Assembly: GCA_947396885.1 (NCBI GenBank)
Contig: OX377202.1
Coordinates: forward strand, 105,770,198-105,834,197
DNA from: Heligmosomoides polygyrus polygyrus
Taxonomy: Eukaryota > Nematoda > Chromadorea > Rhabditida > Heligmosomidae
Length of the DNA stretch: 64,000 bases
Reading direction: 5' to 3'
This document shows, piece by piece, positions 54,801-62,870 of this stretch; the first letter of the stretch is position 1, and each line of letters opens with the position of its first letter. Below the pieces are notes generated by a model. It worked only from the letters and a program-made list of their open reading frames with translations, had not been told where the DNA came from and did not search any database. The translations under genes were made by a program, and so were the position numbers.

Positions 54801-57800
54801 CATGCGTTCCGGCCTGAGGCCGCCCTGCCCCCGCCCCTCAATGGGATTGAACCTCCCACCAAACGCCGAACTTAATTTTCAGATAGTGGAGGCCTAGCTT
54901 TGGCTGCACCTCAGGGTACACACCCTAGTCAACCCAGTGTTGACTGCGTTTGATGTTGACGTAGATACACCACTTCTCATCTCACCCTAGTCAACCCAGT
55001 GTTGACTGCGTTTGATGTTGACGTAGATAACCACTTCTCATCTCCTGTGTCAAGTCTGCCAGTTATCCGTGGCCTCTACGAGACGGATAGCCACCTCCGT
55101 TATGGGGATCTAATACGCCAACTTCTACACCCTACGAAGTTATCGCAGGTGAAGAGCAAGTGTAGCCCTAGACTTTATGCCAGTTCGCGTATGATTTGCC
55201 GTGAATCTGATACCACTAGCCGCTACAATCGGTCGTTCTTGACTTCGGATGGACATAGCAACCGGGTGGAGTCTTAGATGCAGATGCCTTTATTACGAAA
55301 GCGAACGAGCCAATCCCGTGCATTGCGTTTGGACACCGTACCGTCCCCGAATGCACTGTTGACGCGACGGATACGGCCGCCTATTCGTCAGATTTATAGT
55401 CGTACTGTAGAGAGCCGTACTGTAGATCAGCGTCGCGCAGCGTGGAATCGAGAGGACGATGCTCGGAGTGAAACGACTCACGCAAGTGAGAGAAGGCCTC
55501 CGGAGTTCCGAGCTTCGCCGACGCTCGAAGATCAGAGACGCTGTCGCATGGGCCAAGTTGTCGAAAATTAGGTGGGCCGGCCACGTAATGCGCTTTGCAG
55601 ACACCCGCTGGACGAGAGCCATCACCGACTGGATTCCGCGGGATGTCAAAAGAACACCAGGACGCCCACCAACGCGTTGGTCGGACTTCTTCGTGAAAGC
55701 CCTGAACGACCGATATGACGCTCTTCGTGTCCCTCGAGCGAGGAGGATCCATTGGACCACTCTGGCACGCGACAGGGACGAATGGAGACGCTGCTGGCAC
55801 CCGCTCGAGCAATTCGATGATCAACGGGACGACAGGTGATACAGGTGATGCTGTAGAGAGCCACGATTCTACTCCTTTGGAGCGGGTTATTCATGAGCGA
55901 TCAACTGATAATAATAATAAACGTGCACATAACTGGTCTACCGTAATACGCACAAGAAAAGTTGCCGCAACACGGTGTGAGAAAAAAACTTGAATGTACG
56001 TTTTTTGTTCCCACTGTGTTGCAGCGACATGGATTCAATTTAGATACATTTTAATAATTTGAAGAACCAAGATAATAACTTTTATGGTTCGTTTCGCCAC
56101 CTTCCTTCAGACGAACCTTGTAAATTATAACACCTCCCCGGTGGCTCATCAGTGAAGAAAGAGGTGTTATAATTTATTTTAATATTTATTTATTTATTGT
56201 TAATATAATAATTTTGTATTTTTATTTTTTTAATTTTTTATATTTTTAACTTTTTATTTATTTATTTATTCTATTTTTTGACAGCATTATTTTTTAAATT
56301 TTTTACTATAAAATGTTAAAACGAAGATATGCATTGAATTGAACACATATTTAATTTTAGAAAAGATTTTATTACAATTCGTTTAAATTTGAAATAATTT
56401 TAAAACATTTTTTGTTAAATATTGTTAGTGAAAAATAATAAACTTACAAAATTCTGTTGCTACAGCCACTCTCTTTTTTCTTTCTATATAAAGTAATTCA
56501 TACTGTGCTCTATTGTACGGTATCAGGATAGATATTGTGATATATGTTATCATTACGGTATTCATTTCATTCTTTACACGCTGAGAATGGAGGTGCTACT
56601 TACAAGTGATTCTATTAAAAAATCACTACTTTTTTCAACGCAATTACGATGTTTATTTATTTATTTGTTTATTCAGAATAAATTTATAAGTTCAATGGAA
56701 GGAGATGGAAAACTACTTCGAACTATTTGAGTGTTTTTATAAAGTTTATTGCTTTATTATAGTTATCTAACATGCTGTACTTATATAGTATTTGCCTGTT
56801 TTTATTTAGACACTTTCTTATATTTTCGGCAATAAATTCTGTGCTGTATCCATTATGTGTAAGTATTCTGTGAAGTTCTCTTATCTTAGTGCAAAAATAT
56901 TGAAATGTTGAACAGACAGTAGCTATTCCAAGTGTTTCTGTGTAAATGACATTATGTTTAATTTTGATTGAAATCTGTGAGTCTACGTGTGGAAACCTAT
57001 TTACTTTAAAATTGAAAGAATCTGTTTTGTTGTATAGGTTGTTTTCAATTTTATTATTTACGACTTCAATAGTTCTAGTTAGTTAATAGTTACATTTGTA
57101 TTCACTTTCGTGTGTTTTTTTAAATTCCAATGTGTTTTTATAAACTAAAGTAAGTATGTAATCAATATGGCTTTCTTTGTAATTATGAACTATAAGTATG
57201 TCGTCCATATATCTAAATGGCTTAAACAATTGGTTTCTATTTAAAATTGTATTCTTAGAGTATTCAAATTCAAACATAGACATGGTTAAGTCAGCGAGTA
57301 AAGGGCTGAAGTTACCTCCTTGAGGAACTCCTTTATTTTGTTTAAATACTATACTGGCGAATATGCAGTAACTATTTTTCAATAAGTAGTCTATTAAATA
57401 TAAAAGATCCGTTATATTATAATACCTATATTTATTATTTTGAGTTGAGTTATCAGTATAGAAAGTTTTATATTCATTACATGCTATGAAATTTTTTCCA
57501 GAATTTTTGAAGCAAAGAATAATAAGATTTTTCATTTTTTCCATTATAACAGTATGAGGCATGCTAGTGAACATGTCTGTAAAATCAGCGGAATACAATT
57601 TAACATTATCTGCGTCAATACTTGCTAGTTCTGGTGTTATTTTAGAATTTTTGATAGCCCAATATGTTTTAATAGACCTTGTATTACTAGCTACATTATT
57701 GGCGTAATTAATAAAGTGTGTTTTTAGAGATTAACAGAGCTAGTTTTTTGTCTCAAATTTGCTAAGGAAACAATTTTCCCGGCCAGTTTTGGACGTTTCA

Positions 57801-60374
57801 AGAGTAGGCGCCCTATTGATTCACGTGCTCCACAGCTGACGGGCGTGCCGCGGGATGAGGGGTGGTATCGAGGATCGGAGATCCCGCAGACTTTGTTTCT
57901 TTTGCACTTTTGCAAAATCCATGTTTATCATATAGGTAACCCACCTAGGGGTATTATAGTGTGTTATAGAGCATGTTTACATATAACATGTGCTTCAACC
58001 TACAGATTAGCTAAAATGTTCACTTCTGTGTGTCACTTATTTTAAGCCTATTTTGTGTGAAGTTGTAGCTATGTAACGATAGATATTTTGTGGAACTAGT
58101 TAAAAGTTCCGACTCCACCAACAAGACTTCGGTCAATTTTTTTTTGCTGAAACTACGTCTAGGGATGGATATTTGGGGTGCTGATCACGAATCTGACATC
58201 CGTTTTTCACGATTCTGTCTCTACCTGCCGTCATCGGCAGAAACTTTAGGAATGTAATCCTGTGCCTTCCTGTATTTATATTATCCAGCCGAATCGTGAA
58301 GAACAGATATCAGATTCGTGATCAGCACCCTAAACAACCCCTAGACAAAGTTTCAGCGAAATCCCTTACCCTTTTACCTTGTTGTTACTCTGCCTGGACC
58401 ATCCTGGTTAACGGTATGGGTGGTATGTTATATGTAAACATGCTCTATAACACACTATAATACCCCTAGGTGGATTACCTATATGATAAACATGGATTTT
58501 GCAAAAGTGCGAAAGAAGCCCACCCTGCGGGATCTAAACCCCCGATCCCTCGCTCACGAGCCCGAGCTCTTCCCTACTACGCCACCTGTGCACTTCGCCG
58601 ATCCTCGATACCAGCCCTCATCCCGCGCGCGCCCGTCAGCTGTGGAGCACGTGAATCAACAGGGCGCCAACACGCGACTTCCGTCGCCCCTAACTCGGCG
58701 CAAAGTAGTATTGGGGTCGGGATACCTGTAGTTTGTTACTTCCCAGGGAGAGGCGGTTCTGCCCAAATACAACACTTGCGCCGTTCCGACCTACCGTTGA
58801 GATAGTATCCTGGTAAGCTCTCTGCCCAGTGGATGATGAGTTTCCACCCGCCGTCATGGCAGCAGTCATCTGAAGTCTTCAACCTGTGACACCAGTGGTC
58901 CCACTAGGGAGACAATGCGGGTTGGAAGATAACGGAAATGGAAATGGGTAAGAAGGGAAAGGGAAATGTAAAAGGATCAAATCGTTCAAAGCATAGGTTG
59001 ATTGTGTGTAGTCGATAGTGTAGAGTGTAAATGTATTGTGGTTATTTTTGGGTATAAAGAATAGAATGTGTTGTATAATGATCGCGGTTATTCTTCCTCC
59101 TCCAAGCCGCGTGCGCTCATCGCACGCGCGCACCTGCCGCAATATTTGGGCTAACGAATTGACATCTGCGCGATCGTTCTCACGCATCTTTGCGACAGAG
59201 CGCGAAATCTCTCCTCCTTAGCCCTGCGCGCTCATGGGGAATCCGCGACTAGGGAAGGGACTCCAGGGTGCGTGTTACCAAAGCTGCTCGTGTGGAAACT
59301 TCCTTCCTCGTTCAGGGGAGTCCGTGGCTGGGTACTGCGCTCTTCTAGCACAGAGATAGGCAAGGGAAGGGACTCCATGTTGTGGCGCATCCAAGCTGCT
59401 CGTGCGAGAACTGCTCCCGTCTCCTATGGTTCTCCTGTAGCGGCGGTGGAAGAGCCGCGATCCGCCACCGACCGCTCAACGACCCTCCTCCCTATCGACT
59501 GACCGTGGTGTTGGTGGATATCGAAAGTTGCTACGTCGACACGACGCGACCGCACGCGGCTTGGCGAAGGAAGAAGAGCCGCCACCTTGGATAATGCGTG
59601 TACAAATATAGTTAATTTAATAAAAGAACCACAAACCCTATAGATTCGGGATGCAGCTCCAAAACCATAATAAACTATATACCTGAAGCCCTTTTCTTCG
59701 CATTCCTCATCAGTGTACACGCCTCGAAGGGAGCCCATAACACAATGAGCGGCACTGAGAACGTGACGAGGAGAAATGAGCACTCCACTGCATGTGTATG
59801 CTGCAAAACGTGCTTGGCAAGGAGTGAATAATGTCAAGTGGACCATGAATTAGTTCTGACACCCTTGTTCGACGACGTCGCGGATATTTTCTTTTGGGAG
59901 AATTGGAATTTGTAAAAATAATGTGCAAAAAACGCAATGCCGAGAACTTACCGCCAATGTAAATGCTTGCGATCCAGGGAAACTCATTTTTCTGCAAACG
60001 CCGCCCTCCAAACGATTTGTAGCTGTCTCGATGATTCTTCTTTGCTAAAATCACGACAGTAGGGTTGCGACTGAAAGGGAGTTGGGTTTTTTGTGTTTCT
60101 CAGAAACACCCTCCATTCATTTTATTGAAATTTCGATATATTGCATTATCCCGTCGAAAGCACAGAAAACCCAGTGGAGGTGAGCGCATTGTGAAAGGCT
60201 TTTTTCTGCCGAACAGAATGAGGTTTTTGCCTAAATGTTCGAAATTTCTTCTGCGAAAAGGAACTTACGCGCAAACCTTGCTCCGCAGTGCCCTTTCACC
60301 CAGCTGTCTTCAGTTTCGTCAAGCCTTTGAGCACAGAGAAATTGCGCCGTCAGTAAGAGGATGAAAGTTTTCAT
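42820..60374 (-). CDS. Secreted chymotrypsin-fold serine protease (family S1), eight exons, frame break in exon 4
   Basis: Exons, 5' to 3' on the minus strand: 60374-60269, 60044-59952, 59801-59683, 51909-51588, 47291-47182, 45862-45772, 43099-43004, 42932-42820. Exon 1 starts [15 protein letters not shown], a signal peptide. Exon 2 has [10 protein letters not shown] after a GGRR processing-like site. Exon 3 has [17 protein letters not shown] (catalytic His). Exon 4 has [12 protein letters not shown] (catalytic Asp) and PICIGGP. Exon 6 opens GDSGGPLF (catalytic Ser). Exons 7-8 give [16 protein letters not shown] and a C-terminal acidic tail ending in a stop. Splice phases agree at every junction. 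Within exon 4 the frame must shift around 51720-51745, so this is either a sequence error or a broken gene. The residue six before the Ser is Gly, so trypsin-like specificity is unlikely. Its 17.5 kb span is mostly transposons. Confidence 0.85.
43226..44440. mobile_element. GC-rich TIR element (TAGGCCTATGGTATACTCCC ends) with internal repeats
   Basis: Starts AGGCCTATGGTATACTCCCG and ends with its inverse at 44415-44440. The subterminal part is CG-rich fold-back; the interior 43632-44150 is built of duplicated blocks. No transposase. The 44270-44440 end is also found at 51095-51234. It begins about 130 bases upstream of S1 protease exon 43099-43004. Confidence 0.65.
43632..44150. repeat. Duplicated internal blocks
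   Basis: Block 1 (CGGCTGCTTTTCGGATGAGA.. to ..TTTTTTCGCC) at 43632-43707 and 43803-43881; block 2 (GTTTCCGTGCCTGTGGATTG.. to ..GTCGACACAGGC) at 43884-43940 and 44061-44117. This explains the several ~130-codon antisense ORFs here. Confidence 0.8.
44431..44472 (-). ncRNA. Hammerhead-like motif h
   Basis: Minus strand: AAGCTCTGAAGA (perfect CUGANGA box), stem II GGCG-ATTA-CGCC, AAAAC. The 3' part is replaced by the TAGGCCT end of the 43226-44440 element. Confidence 0.45.
44477..44672. repeat. Fold-back MITE (GGGCCGGATTCATC family), copy 7
   Basis: Starts CAGGGCCGGGTTCATCACAG and ends CTAAAGTCTGACCCAG; arms moderately diverged. Confidence 0.5.
44691..44831. repeat. GC-rich palindrome (TAGGCCTATGTTATACTTCG)
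   Basis: About 140 bases that fold almost end to end: TAGGCCTATGTTATACTTCG at the left and CGAAGTATAACATAGGCCTT at the right, with GACGTCGG arms inside. Confidence 0.85.
44840..44959. repeat. GC-rich palindrome (CGTTTATACTTC)
   Basis: Left CGTTTATACTTCGACGCCGA, right TCGGCGTGGGAAGTATAAACG, directly following the previous palindrome. The two share the ATACTTCG end but differ inside. Confidence 0.8.
45000..45771. other. S1 protease intron with a C homopolymer
   Basis: 45051-45123 is a divergent fold-back fragment like 13189-13250. 45691-45706 is a run of about 16 C, a likely sequencing or assembly weak point. Motif i lies at 45597-45645. Confidence 0.55.
45597..45645 (+). ncRNA. Hammerhead-like motif i
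   Basis: CTCTGAAGA (perfect box), AGGC..CCGGAAC, then GGCCGAATAAAGG. Faces away from motif h. Confidence 0.4.
45886..47149 (+). mobile_element. mariner-family DNA transposon, inactive, TA target duplication
   Basis: Ends CAGGGTGGGGCAGAATTACC and its inverse (GGTAATTTTACCGCACCCTG), flanked by TA on both sides (45884-45885, 47150-47151). 1264 bp. It sits inside the intron between S1 protease exons 5 (ends 47182) and 6 (starts 45862); without it that intron would be about 53 bp. Confidence 0.93.
46050..46990 (+). pseudogene. mariner transposase, broken
   Basis: A helix-turn-helix segment ([20 protein letters not shown]) comes first, then stops and shifts, then the catalytic part: IVFSDEKIF (first Asp), [18 protein letters not shown] and [15 protein letters not shown]. 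In [18 protein letters not shown] the usual five residues holding the second catalytic Asp are missing. [10 protein letters not shown] keeps the third. At least three stops before the catalytic part. Confidence 0.88.
47531..50540 (-). mobile_element. RTE LINE, apparently full length, 5' end approximate
   Basis: Encloses the intact ORF. The 3' UTR is only about 17 bases after the TGA and consists of short repeats of ACAGGTG, which is how RTE elements commonly end. A second copy of the same 3' end is at 55850. The 5' boundary is not visible as a duplication; sequence from 50464 to about 51100 is GC-rich and could be 5' UTR or flank. Confidence 0.8.
47548..50463 (-). CDS. RTE-type LINE polyprotein, intact (endonuclease plus reverse transcriptase, 971 aa)
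   Basis: Uninterrupted 971-codon ORF for the replication protein of an RTE-clade non-LTR retrotransposon. Residues about 26-265 form an apurinic-type endonuclease: YNARTL (31), TETRR (60), [10 protein letters not shown] (131), GDFNAKIG (167), IDHI (235), GSDHRLL (258). Residues about 460-740 are the reverse transcriptase: [33 protein letters not shown] (599), [23 protein letters not shown] (FADD at 699-702). The C-terminal part has [10 protein letters not shown] and GRPPTRW, usual for this group. Length is close to other RTE ORF2 proteins and no stop or shift interrupts it, so it may still be active. It lies in the intron between exons 4 and 5 of the S1 protease, in the same orientation. The ATG at 50463 is the first in frame; a start at residue 26 (MTICTYN) is also plausible. 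Confidence 0.95.
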   Translation of the reverse strand: MGRTSTERPLKSQGLTRLRKLRRTRMTICTYNARTLASEASVEDLMTQARKIKYDVIGLTETRRHHPLHAAYDSGEELFLGTCDSRGVGGVGVLVNTHLAMNIDSYESLTSRIGRLRLKRCGSVPALTVFVAYAPTSDYDGEEVEAFYVELEKFYKEDHTFYKVIVGDFNAKIGPRRSPEELHIGTHGLEWNEQGERLSEFIMSTKTIHGNSQFQKPPSLRWTWESPGGQFHNEIDHIISNRKYCLTDVSVVPKFYTGSDHRLLRARFRFSRQGEKAAKFKKRGPRTTINWDLYTSLAGLWEDPVMDNVDEEYDRFVHHLHDSAKGAESLKTTKRRLSPETLELIRQRGAARASGNYQLTSELAKLCREAIKEDLKERRAEVLAEAAEAGLSIRNARRNFANFKTKMTALRRPDGTVTSSRRTMERVIHDFYSDLFDSHVHLPPCHLPQDGYVVPSVLPSEIRHAISSVKKRTAPGPDRIKPEHLKNLPPTLINTLARLFTRYLSECKVPSQWKTSRTVLLYKKGDVHDIGNYRPICLLSVVYKLFTRVILNRISRTLDEGQPCEQAGFRRGFSTIDHIHTITKLIEVSREYKLPLCLTFIDLKKAFDSVETEAVIEALLTQGVPTQYIRVLRELYSGFTTKISPFYNDVVVDVKRGVRQGDTISPKLFSATLENVMRELEWEDMGVKVDGRQLHHLRFADDIVLITPSISQAERMLADFDRVCGNVGLQLNLTKTMFMRNGWVSDAPFSLNGTNISECSSYVYLGREVNMANDLAPELSRRKRAAWGAFKSVEEVAKKTKNVRLRAHLFDSTVLPALTYASETWAIRKQDEHAISVAQRGIERTMLGVKRLTQVREGLRSSELRRRSKIRDAVAWAMLSKIRWAGHVMRFADTRWTRAITDWIPRDVKRTPGRPPTRWSDFVVKALNDRYDALRVPRARRIHWTTLARDRDEWRRCWHPLEQFDDQRDDR
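50541..51587. other. S1 protease intron, 5' flank of the RTE element
   Basis: GC-rich to 51060, possibly RTE 5' UTR; minus ORF 50660-51055 (131 codons, hydrophobic start) matches nothing I recognise. 51095-51234 matches the end of the 43226-44440 element (CCGTCTGCAGAACT, CGCGTCGCTGCGGC, TAGGCCTA). Confidence 0.5.
51588..51909 (-). CDS. S1 protease exon 4 with catalytic Asp and a frame break
   Basis: Starts after a TTTAG acceptor and reads [38 protein letters not shown] in one frame. From about 51741 the protease reading continues in another frame as [36 protein letters not shown], then a GTAAGT donor. No intron can fit between the two parts (only about 20 bases), so a small insertion or deletion is the simplest explanation. 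Confidence 0.8.
52253..52641 (-). pseudogene. Hypothetical coding fragment, frameshifted
   Basis: Two overlapping minus frames join to one lysine-rich, helix-forming sequence ([20 protein letters not shown], then [19 protein letters not shown]). No family recognised; it could be a decayed transposon ORF or a gene fragment. Confidence 0.25.
52668..52920 (-). mobile_element. LINE 3' end with (TAAA)n tail
   Basis: TTTA run at 52670-52689 on the plus strand. The adjacent text (AACCATGAAAAAGAAAAAG) resembles the sequence next to the run at 10668. No coding part. Confidence 0.4.
53156..54125. other. S1 protease intron, nothing recognised
   Basis: Contains a run of about 16 G (53251-53267). Plus ORFs 53339-53590 and 53857-54159 have no family features. 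Confidence 0.5.
54130..54910 (-). mobile_element. mariner transposase remnant interrupted by a MITE
   Basis: Minus strand before the [22 protein letters not shown]; after it: [32 protein letters not shown], then a C-terminal [18 protein letters not shown]. These are the SVWWD, DLYCQQLDR and LHDNARPH segments of mariner transposases with the usual damage. A different mariner from the 45886 copy. Confidence 0.82.
54485..54861. mobile_element. hAT-like MITE, copy 2, inserted in a mariner, perfect 8-bp target duplication
   Basis: Element 54493-54853 with ends GGTTCAATCCCAATGAGGGG and CCCCTCAATGGGATTGAACC (one mismatch). The 8-mer TCCCACCA occurs on both sides (54485-54492, 54854-54861); it is part of the GVWWD codons of the surrounding mariner, so the duplication splits a recognisable coding motif. 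Confidence 0.93.
54918..55045. repeat. Two tandem ~62-bp units
   Basis: ACCCTAGTCAACCCAGTGTT through CCACTTCTCATCTC repeats twice with a 1-2 base difference. Confidence 0.88.
55426..55849 (+). mobile_element. 5'-truncated copy of the same RTE LINE (3' end only)
   Basis: The last ~137 codons of the RTE protein (MLGVKRLTQ to DQRDDR) plus the ACAGGTG tail, on the plus strand. Over the 126 residues that can be compared it differs from the 47.5-kb copy at about two positions, so the insertion is young. The 5' junction falls inside the ORF. CTGTAGA precedes the element and CTGTAGAGAGCC follows it, a possible 7-bp target duplication. It lies in the large intron between S1 protease exons 3 and 4. 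Confidence 0.88.
56086..56172 (-). ncRNA. Two-hairpin hammerhead-like RNA, copy 2
   Basis: Same layout as 30354-30441. Hairpin 2 closes with GGTTCG and CGAACC, where copy 1 has GGTTTG and CAAACC: a compensatory T-A to C-G change. The stretch after GUC (TGAAGGAA) pairs fully with TTTCTTCA before CTGATGAG. Confidence 0.6.
56709..57740 (-). pseudogene. Reverse transcriptase, divergent PLE-like, one internal stop
   Basis: Frame starts [20 protein letters not shown], then [18 protein letters not shown] (first catalytic Asp), [30 protein letters not shown] (Asp pair), ends KCNY then TAA, and resumes in the same frame with [26 protein letters not shown] and [12 protein letters not shown] to a second stop at about 56709. 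The F.FKV.RFPH.DS segment after the palm marks a group of eukaryotic reverse transcriptases I cannot place exactly; no GIY-YIG domain follows. Very AT-rich compared with neighbours. Confidence 0.78.
57807..58668. mobile_element. Large fold-back element with a tRNA-like head in one arm
   Basis: Outer arms 57807-57990 and 58435-58668 are inverted copies (GGCGCCCT.TTGATTCACG, ATCATATAGGTAA, ATGTTTACATATAACAT). Inner arms 58136-58215 and 58291-58352 also pair (GGTGCTGATCACGAATCTGA). The right arm has about 50 extra bases forming a tRNA-like segment. No coding sequence. Confidence 0.82.
58517..58592 (-). pseudogene. tRNA-like sequence (Pol III A and B boxes) in the fold-back arm
   Basis: Minus strand: GCACAGGTGGCGTAGTAGGG with an A box TGGCGTAGTAGG, a CTCG..CGAG anticodon-like stem and a B-box-like GGTTTAGATCC. 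Acceptor ends do not pair well, so this is a tRNA-derived SINE head rather than a tRNA gene. Confidence 0.6.
58669..59636. other. S1 protease intron with a diverged tandem duplication
   Basis: 59250-59300 and 59363-59413 share AGGGAAGGGACTCCA and AGCTGCTCGTG. 59100-59160 is rich in GCGC words. No coding content recognised. Confidence 0.5.
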
Positions 60375-61230
60375 CTTGGTTAGTTTTCACTGCAAATCTT
60401 GACACAGTAATATCAGAAATTAGAAAAATATGAATGAAAAGACTATGGAGCAGAGAAATTTTAGTTTTTTACTCATTCTAAAGGTTTCGAGAAAATTATT
60501 GTACGATTATATTGCCAATATTATATACTCATTGAATACCAAATTTTTAAAAAGGTTTCTCAAGATAATTCGATTGCGATGAACTATAATACTTTAAGGT
60601 GATGGGTAACTGTTGTGGTTAAATGCGAATAAAAACAAAGGAATTGCAACAGCGACGCTAAGAAAACAAACGTGACGTTCCTTTTAAGGCTTTATGCTCC
60701 TTAAATTCTGTTATTGTGAATACAAATGATTTTTCACACGTTGGTATCTAATCGATGGCAATTATTTTGCAGCGTTTCTACAGTTATCAGGCCAACGTAA
60801 CGTAGCGCTATGGTTAATTGGAAGAAATACATTTTCTCCGATTTGATTTTTCAAACTTTTTTCGTTTCTTGCACGAGAAAAAGATTATGTGGTCTGTTGC
60901 ACTTTTTTTTGCTTGAACCAGTCATGTGAATCTTCCTAGATCCTATCAGAAAGCTATTGCCCTCGGAGATGACTCTGAGATTCCAGACTGTGATATTCAC
61001 TGCCTTGAATATGAAAGAACACATGCTCGAGGCTGCTTCTGCGGAGATTTTGAATTTCTACTATATTTATGTTCTCAAACTTTCAGTTCTTTCTTAAATT
61101 ATTTATGGTTTTTCTTATTTTTTATGTCACTACCGTAGATTCCAACTTCGACGTTCTTGGAGCCTGGGCATTTTCTTATCGCTTATCTGTACTTCTGTGC
61201 CTACCAGGTTCGATAAAGGATCGTTTACCA
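60375..61230. other. Upstream of the S1 protease; one possible exon-like stretch
   Basis: AT-rich flank that should contain the S1 promoter; no TATA assignment attempted. Plus strand 60949-61050 reads DCDIHCLEYERTHARGCFCG, a Cys-spaced sequence that could be an exon of a secreted protein, but no splice partner was found. Confidence 0.35.
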
Positions 61231-61232
61231 TT

Positions 61233-61272
61233 ACGGCTGACGTTTCGAATAACACTTCTTCTTCAAGACCTG
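61233..61272 (-). ncRNA. Hammerhead-like motif k
   Basis: Minus strand: TCTTGAAGA, poor stem II, intact GAAACGTC box, AGCCGTAAT. Degraded. Confidence 0.3.
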
Positions 61273-61645
61273 AAAGAAGCTCGAAATTTCTTTATCCGTG
61301 AAGCTATTTGGGTCAGAAATATCGTTTCTCGTTTTTGGTCTTTATAAGCCAATCTAAGAGACAGAAAACTCAAATCAGAACACAAATCATTGTAATCTAC
61401 CTCATCGATATTTCGCCAACGTGGGAAGACCGACTCAACTGGCCACCGCGGAGCTAGTGAGCACTAGGGGCGGCCAAATATACCGCACAGTGCGTGATGT
61501 CGATAAAATGCACATATCGGTGTATACGAAGCAATCGCATTTCGCACGATGGAATAAAAGACAAGAACTCACTTGCAATTAAGATGCGATCCTTGATTGA
61601 AATGATCCTTGGTCGGGTAATTTCTCTAACTCCTTTTGTCTTCTC

Positions 61646-61775
61646 CAGGCTCTGAAGAAGGCGGTTAGGCCTGCGCGGAAACCTAAGTCGAATAAAGAAG
61701 CATACCAATCTTGGCTCAACAGCTTCACACAAGATCCTACAGCACAAGAAAAAATGCCAAGATTCAACGACGGTC
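61646..61775 (+). ncRNA. Hammerhead-like motif j with 3' signature
   Basis: AGGCTCTGAAGA (perfect box), stem II with GGCG and CGC, GGAAAC, CGAATAAAG. Followed at 61752 by ATGCCAAGATTCAACGACGG, the same 3' signature as after motifs e and g. Faces away from motif k. Confidence 0.4.
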
Positions 61776-61839
61776 GAACATGGAACATTCTAAGATGCGA
61801 TCATTTCTGTTGTTCGTAGATGTACTTCCTTCGAGAATC

Positions 61840-62271
61840 CAGAGAATAGAGAGCATTTCTGAAGCCAATTTTGTCCTTATGATATAGTGCCAGCGCCGAG
61901 TTGGGATTTCCTACGGTGCTTCCCGGACGGGGTTACTAAGTTTTGCATTCCCTTACCAGCAAGGTGTTCCTTAACGTGAATGGCAGAAGCCGTCTCGGTT
62001 TCTCCGACACAGACATCGCCGCATGTTATATATTCGAGCTGATAGACCACGCCCTTTTGTGCACAATCTTCTGTCCTTCCGTACGGGCAAACCACACAGT
62101 CATGCATAACGCAAGCGCGTAATAGAGCCGATTGCGAGCTAATTGTGGTTTACTGTTGTTTGTCGGGATGTTCACTAGTACAACATCCTCATCCAAGCCT
62201 GCTCGTATTGACGTATAGCCGCTGTGATTTGGTCCGAAAAGAAAGGAAATGGAGGGGGCAGATTTTGTCAC
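61840..62271 (-). mobile_element. Penelope-like element, connector and GIY-YIG fragment
   Basis: Minus strand, in two frames: KPQLARNRLYYALALCMTVW, then CVVCPYGRTEDCAQKGVVYQ, YITCGDVCVGETETA, VKEHLAGKGM. The first Tyr of GIY-YIG is altered (CVGET for YIGET), so it is inactive. Confidence 0.8.
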
Positions 62272-62695
62272 TTTACTCTTCTCCCGTTGTTCATATGTCG
62301 CTCGATTTCACCGCACTTCGTACCCATTGAGAGCACCTATGTGACAAGCTAACGTGGTTCTTTTCGCTTCTTTTCGCTCATCGTTTTCCGTGCACATGTC
62401 CTTGTTGCTGTTCTAAACATGTTGTGAAGTACCGCACGTTTCACAGCTGAAGGGTGATCCGGCTTAGCACGGATGATGACGTTTTTTGGAGCTGCCCTTG
62501 CGGTACCATTTCACACTGTACAAGCTGTTAGAAACCATGCGTATTCAGAAAGGATCACCAGCCTTTACACGGATCTTTTGTCGTGAACTTTATTTCCTGT
62601 TGTTCCCAACCCAAGGCGAGCTTTTACGATGCGGTTTTGACAGGACGTAGGGCCCTGTGAGCAGGGTCCAGAATCACAGTTAGTTTTTGCTGAAC

Positions 62696-62870
62696 GGTAA
62701 ACCTTCGATGACGAGGACGATATAGAACGCTGGCTGGCTGGCGTTTTCGAATCAAAGCCAGAAAAGTTCTATGCTGACGGGATCGGGAGTCTGCCTGAAA
62801 GGTTAAGAAGAGCGGTAGAACATGATGGACATTACTTCGTTCTTGACGTGTTTCGCTTTTTTTGTAAAAC
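62696..62870 (+). mobile_element. mariner transposase C-terminal remnant
   Basis: Plus strand reads TFDDEDDIERWLAGVFESKP, KFYADGIGSLPERL and AVEHDGHYF, the C-terminal helix region of mariner transposases. 62300-62695 upstream has no clear frame. Confidence 0.7.

Larger units (their letters stand above)
56070..57740 (-). mobile_element. Divergent Penelope-like retroelement: reverse transcriptase followed by a ribozyme-like terminal repeat
   Basis: Minus strand: coding from about 57740 down to 56709, then a 3' region (56640-56070) that is also present alone at 30340-30800. The 5' part of the ORF is cut off by the fold-back element starting near 57760. The hammerhead-like block lies on the same strand, 3' of the coding region. 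Confidence 0.65.
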
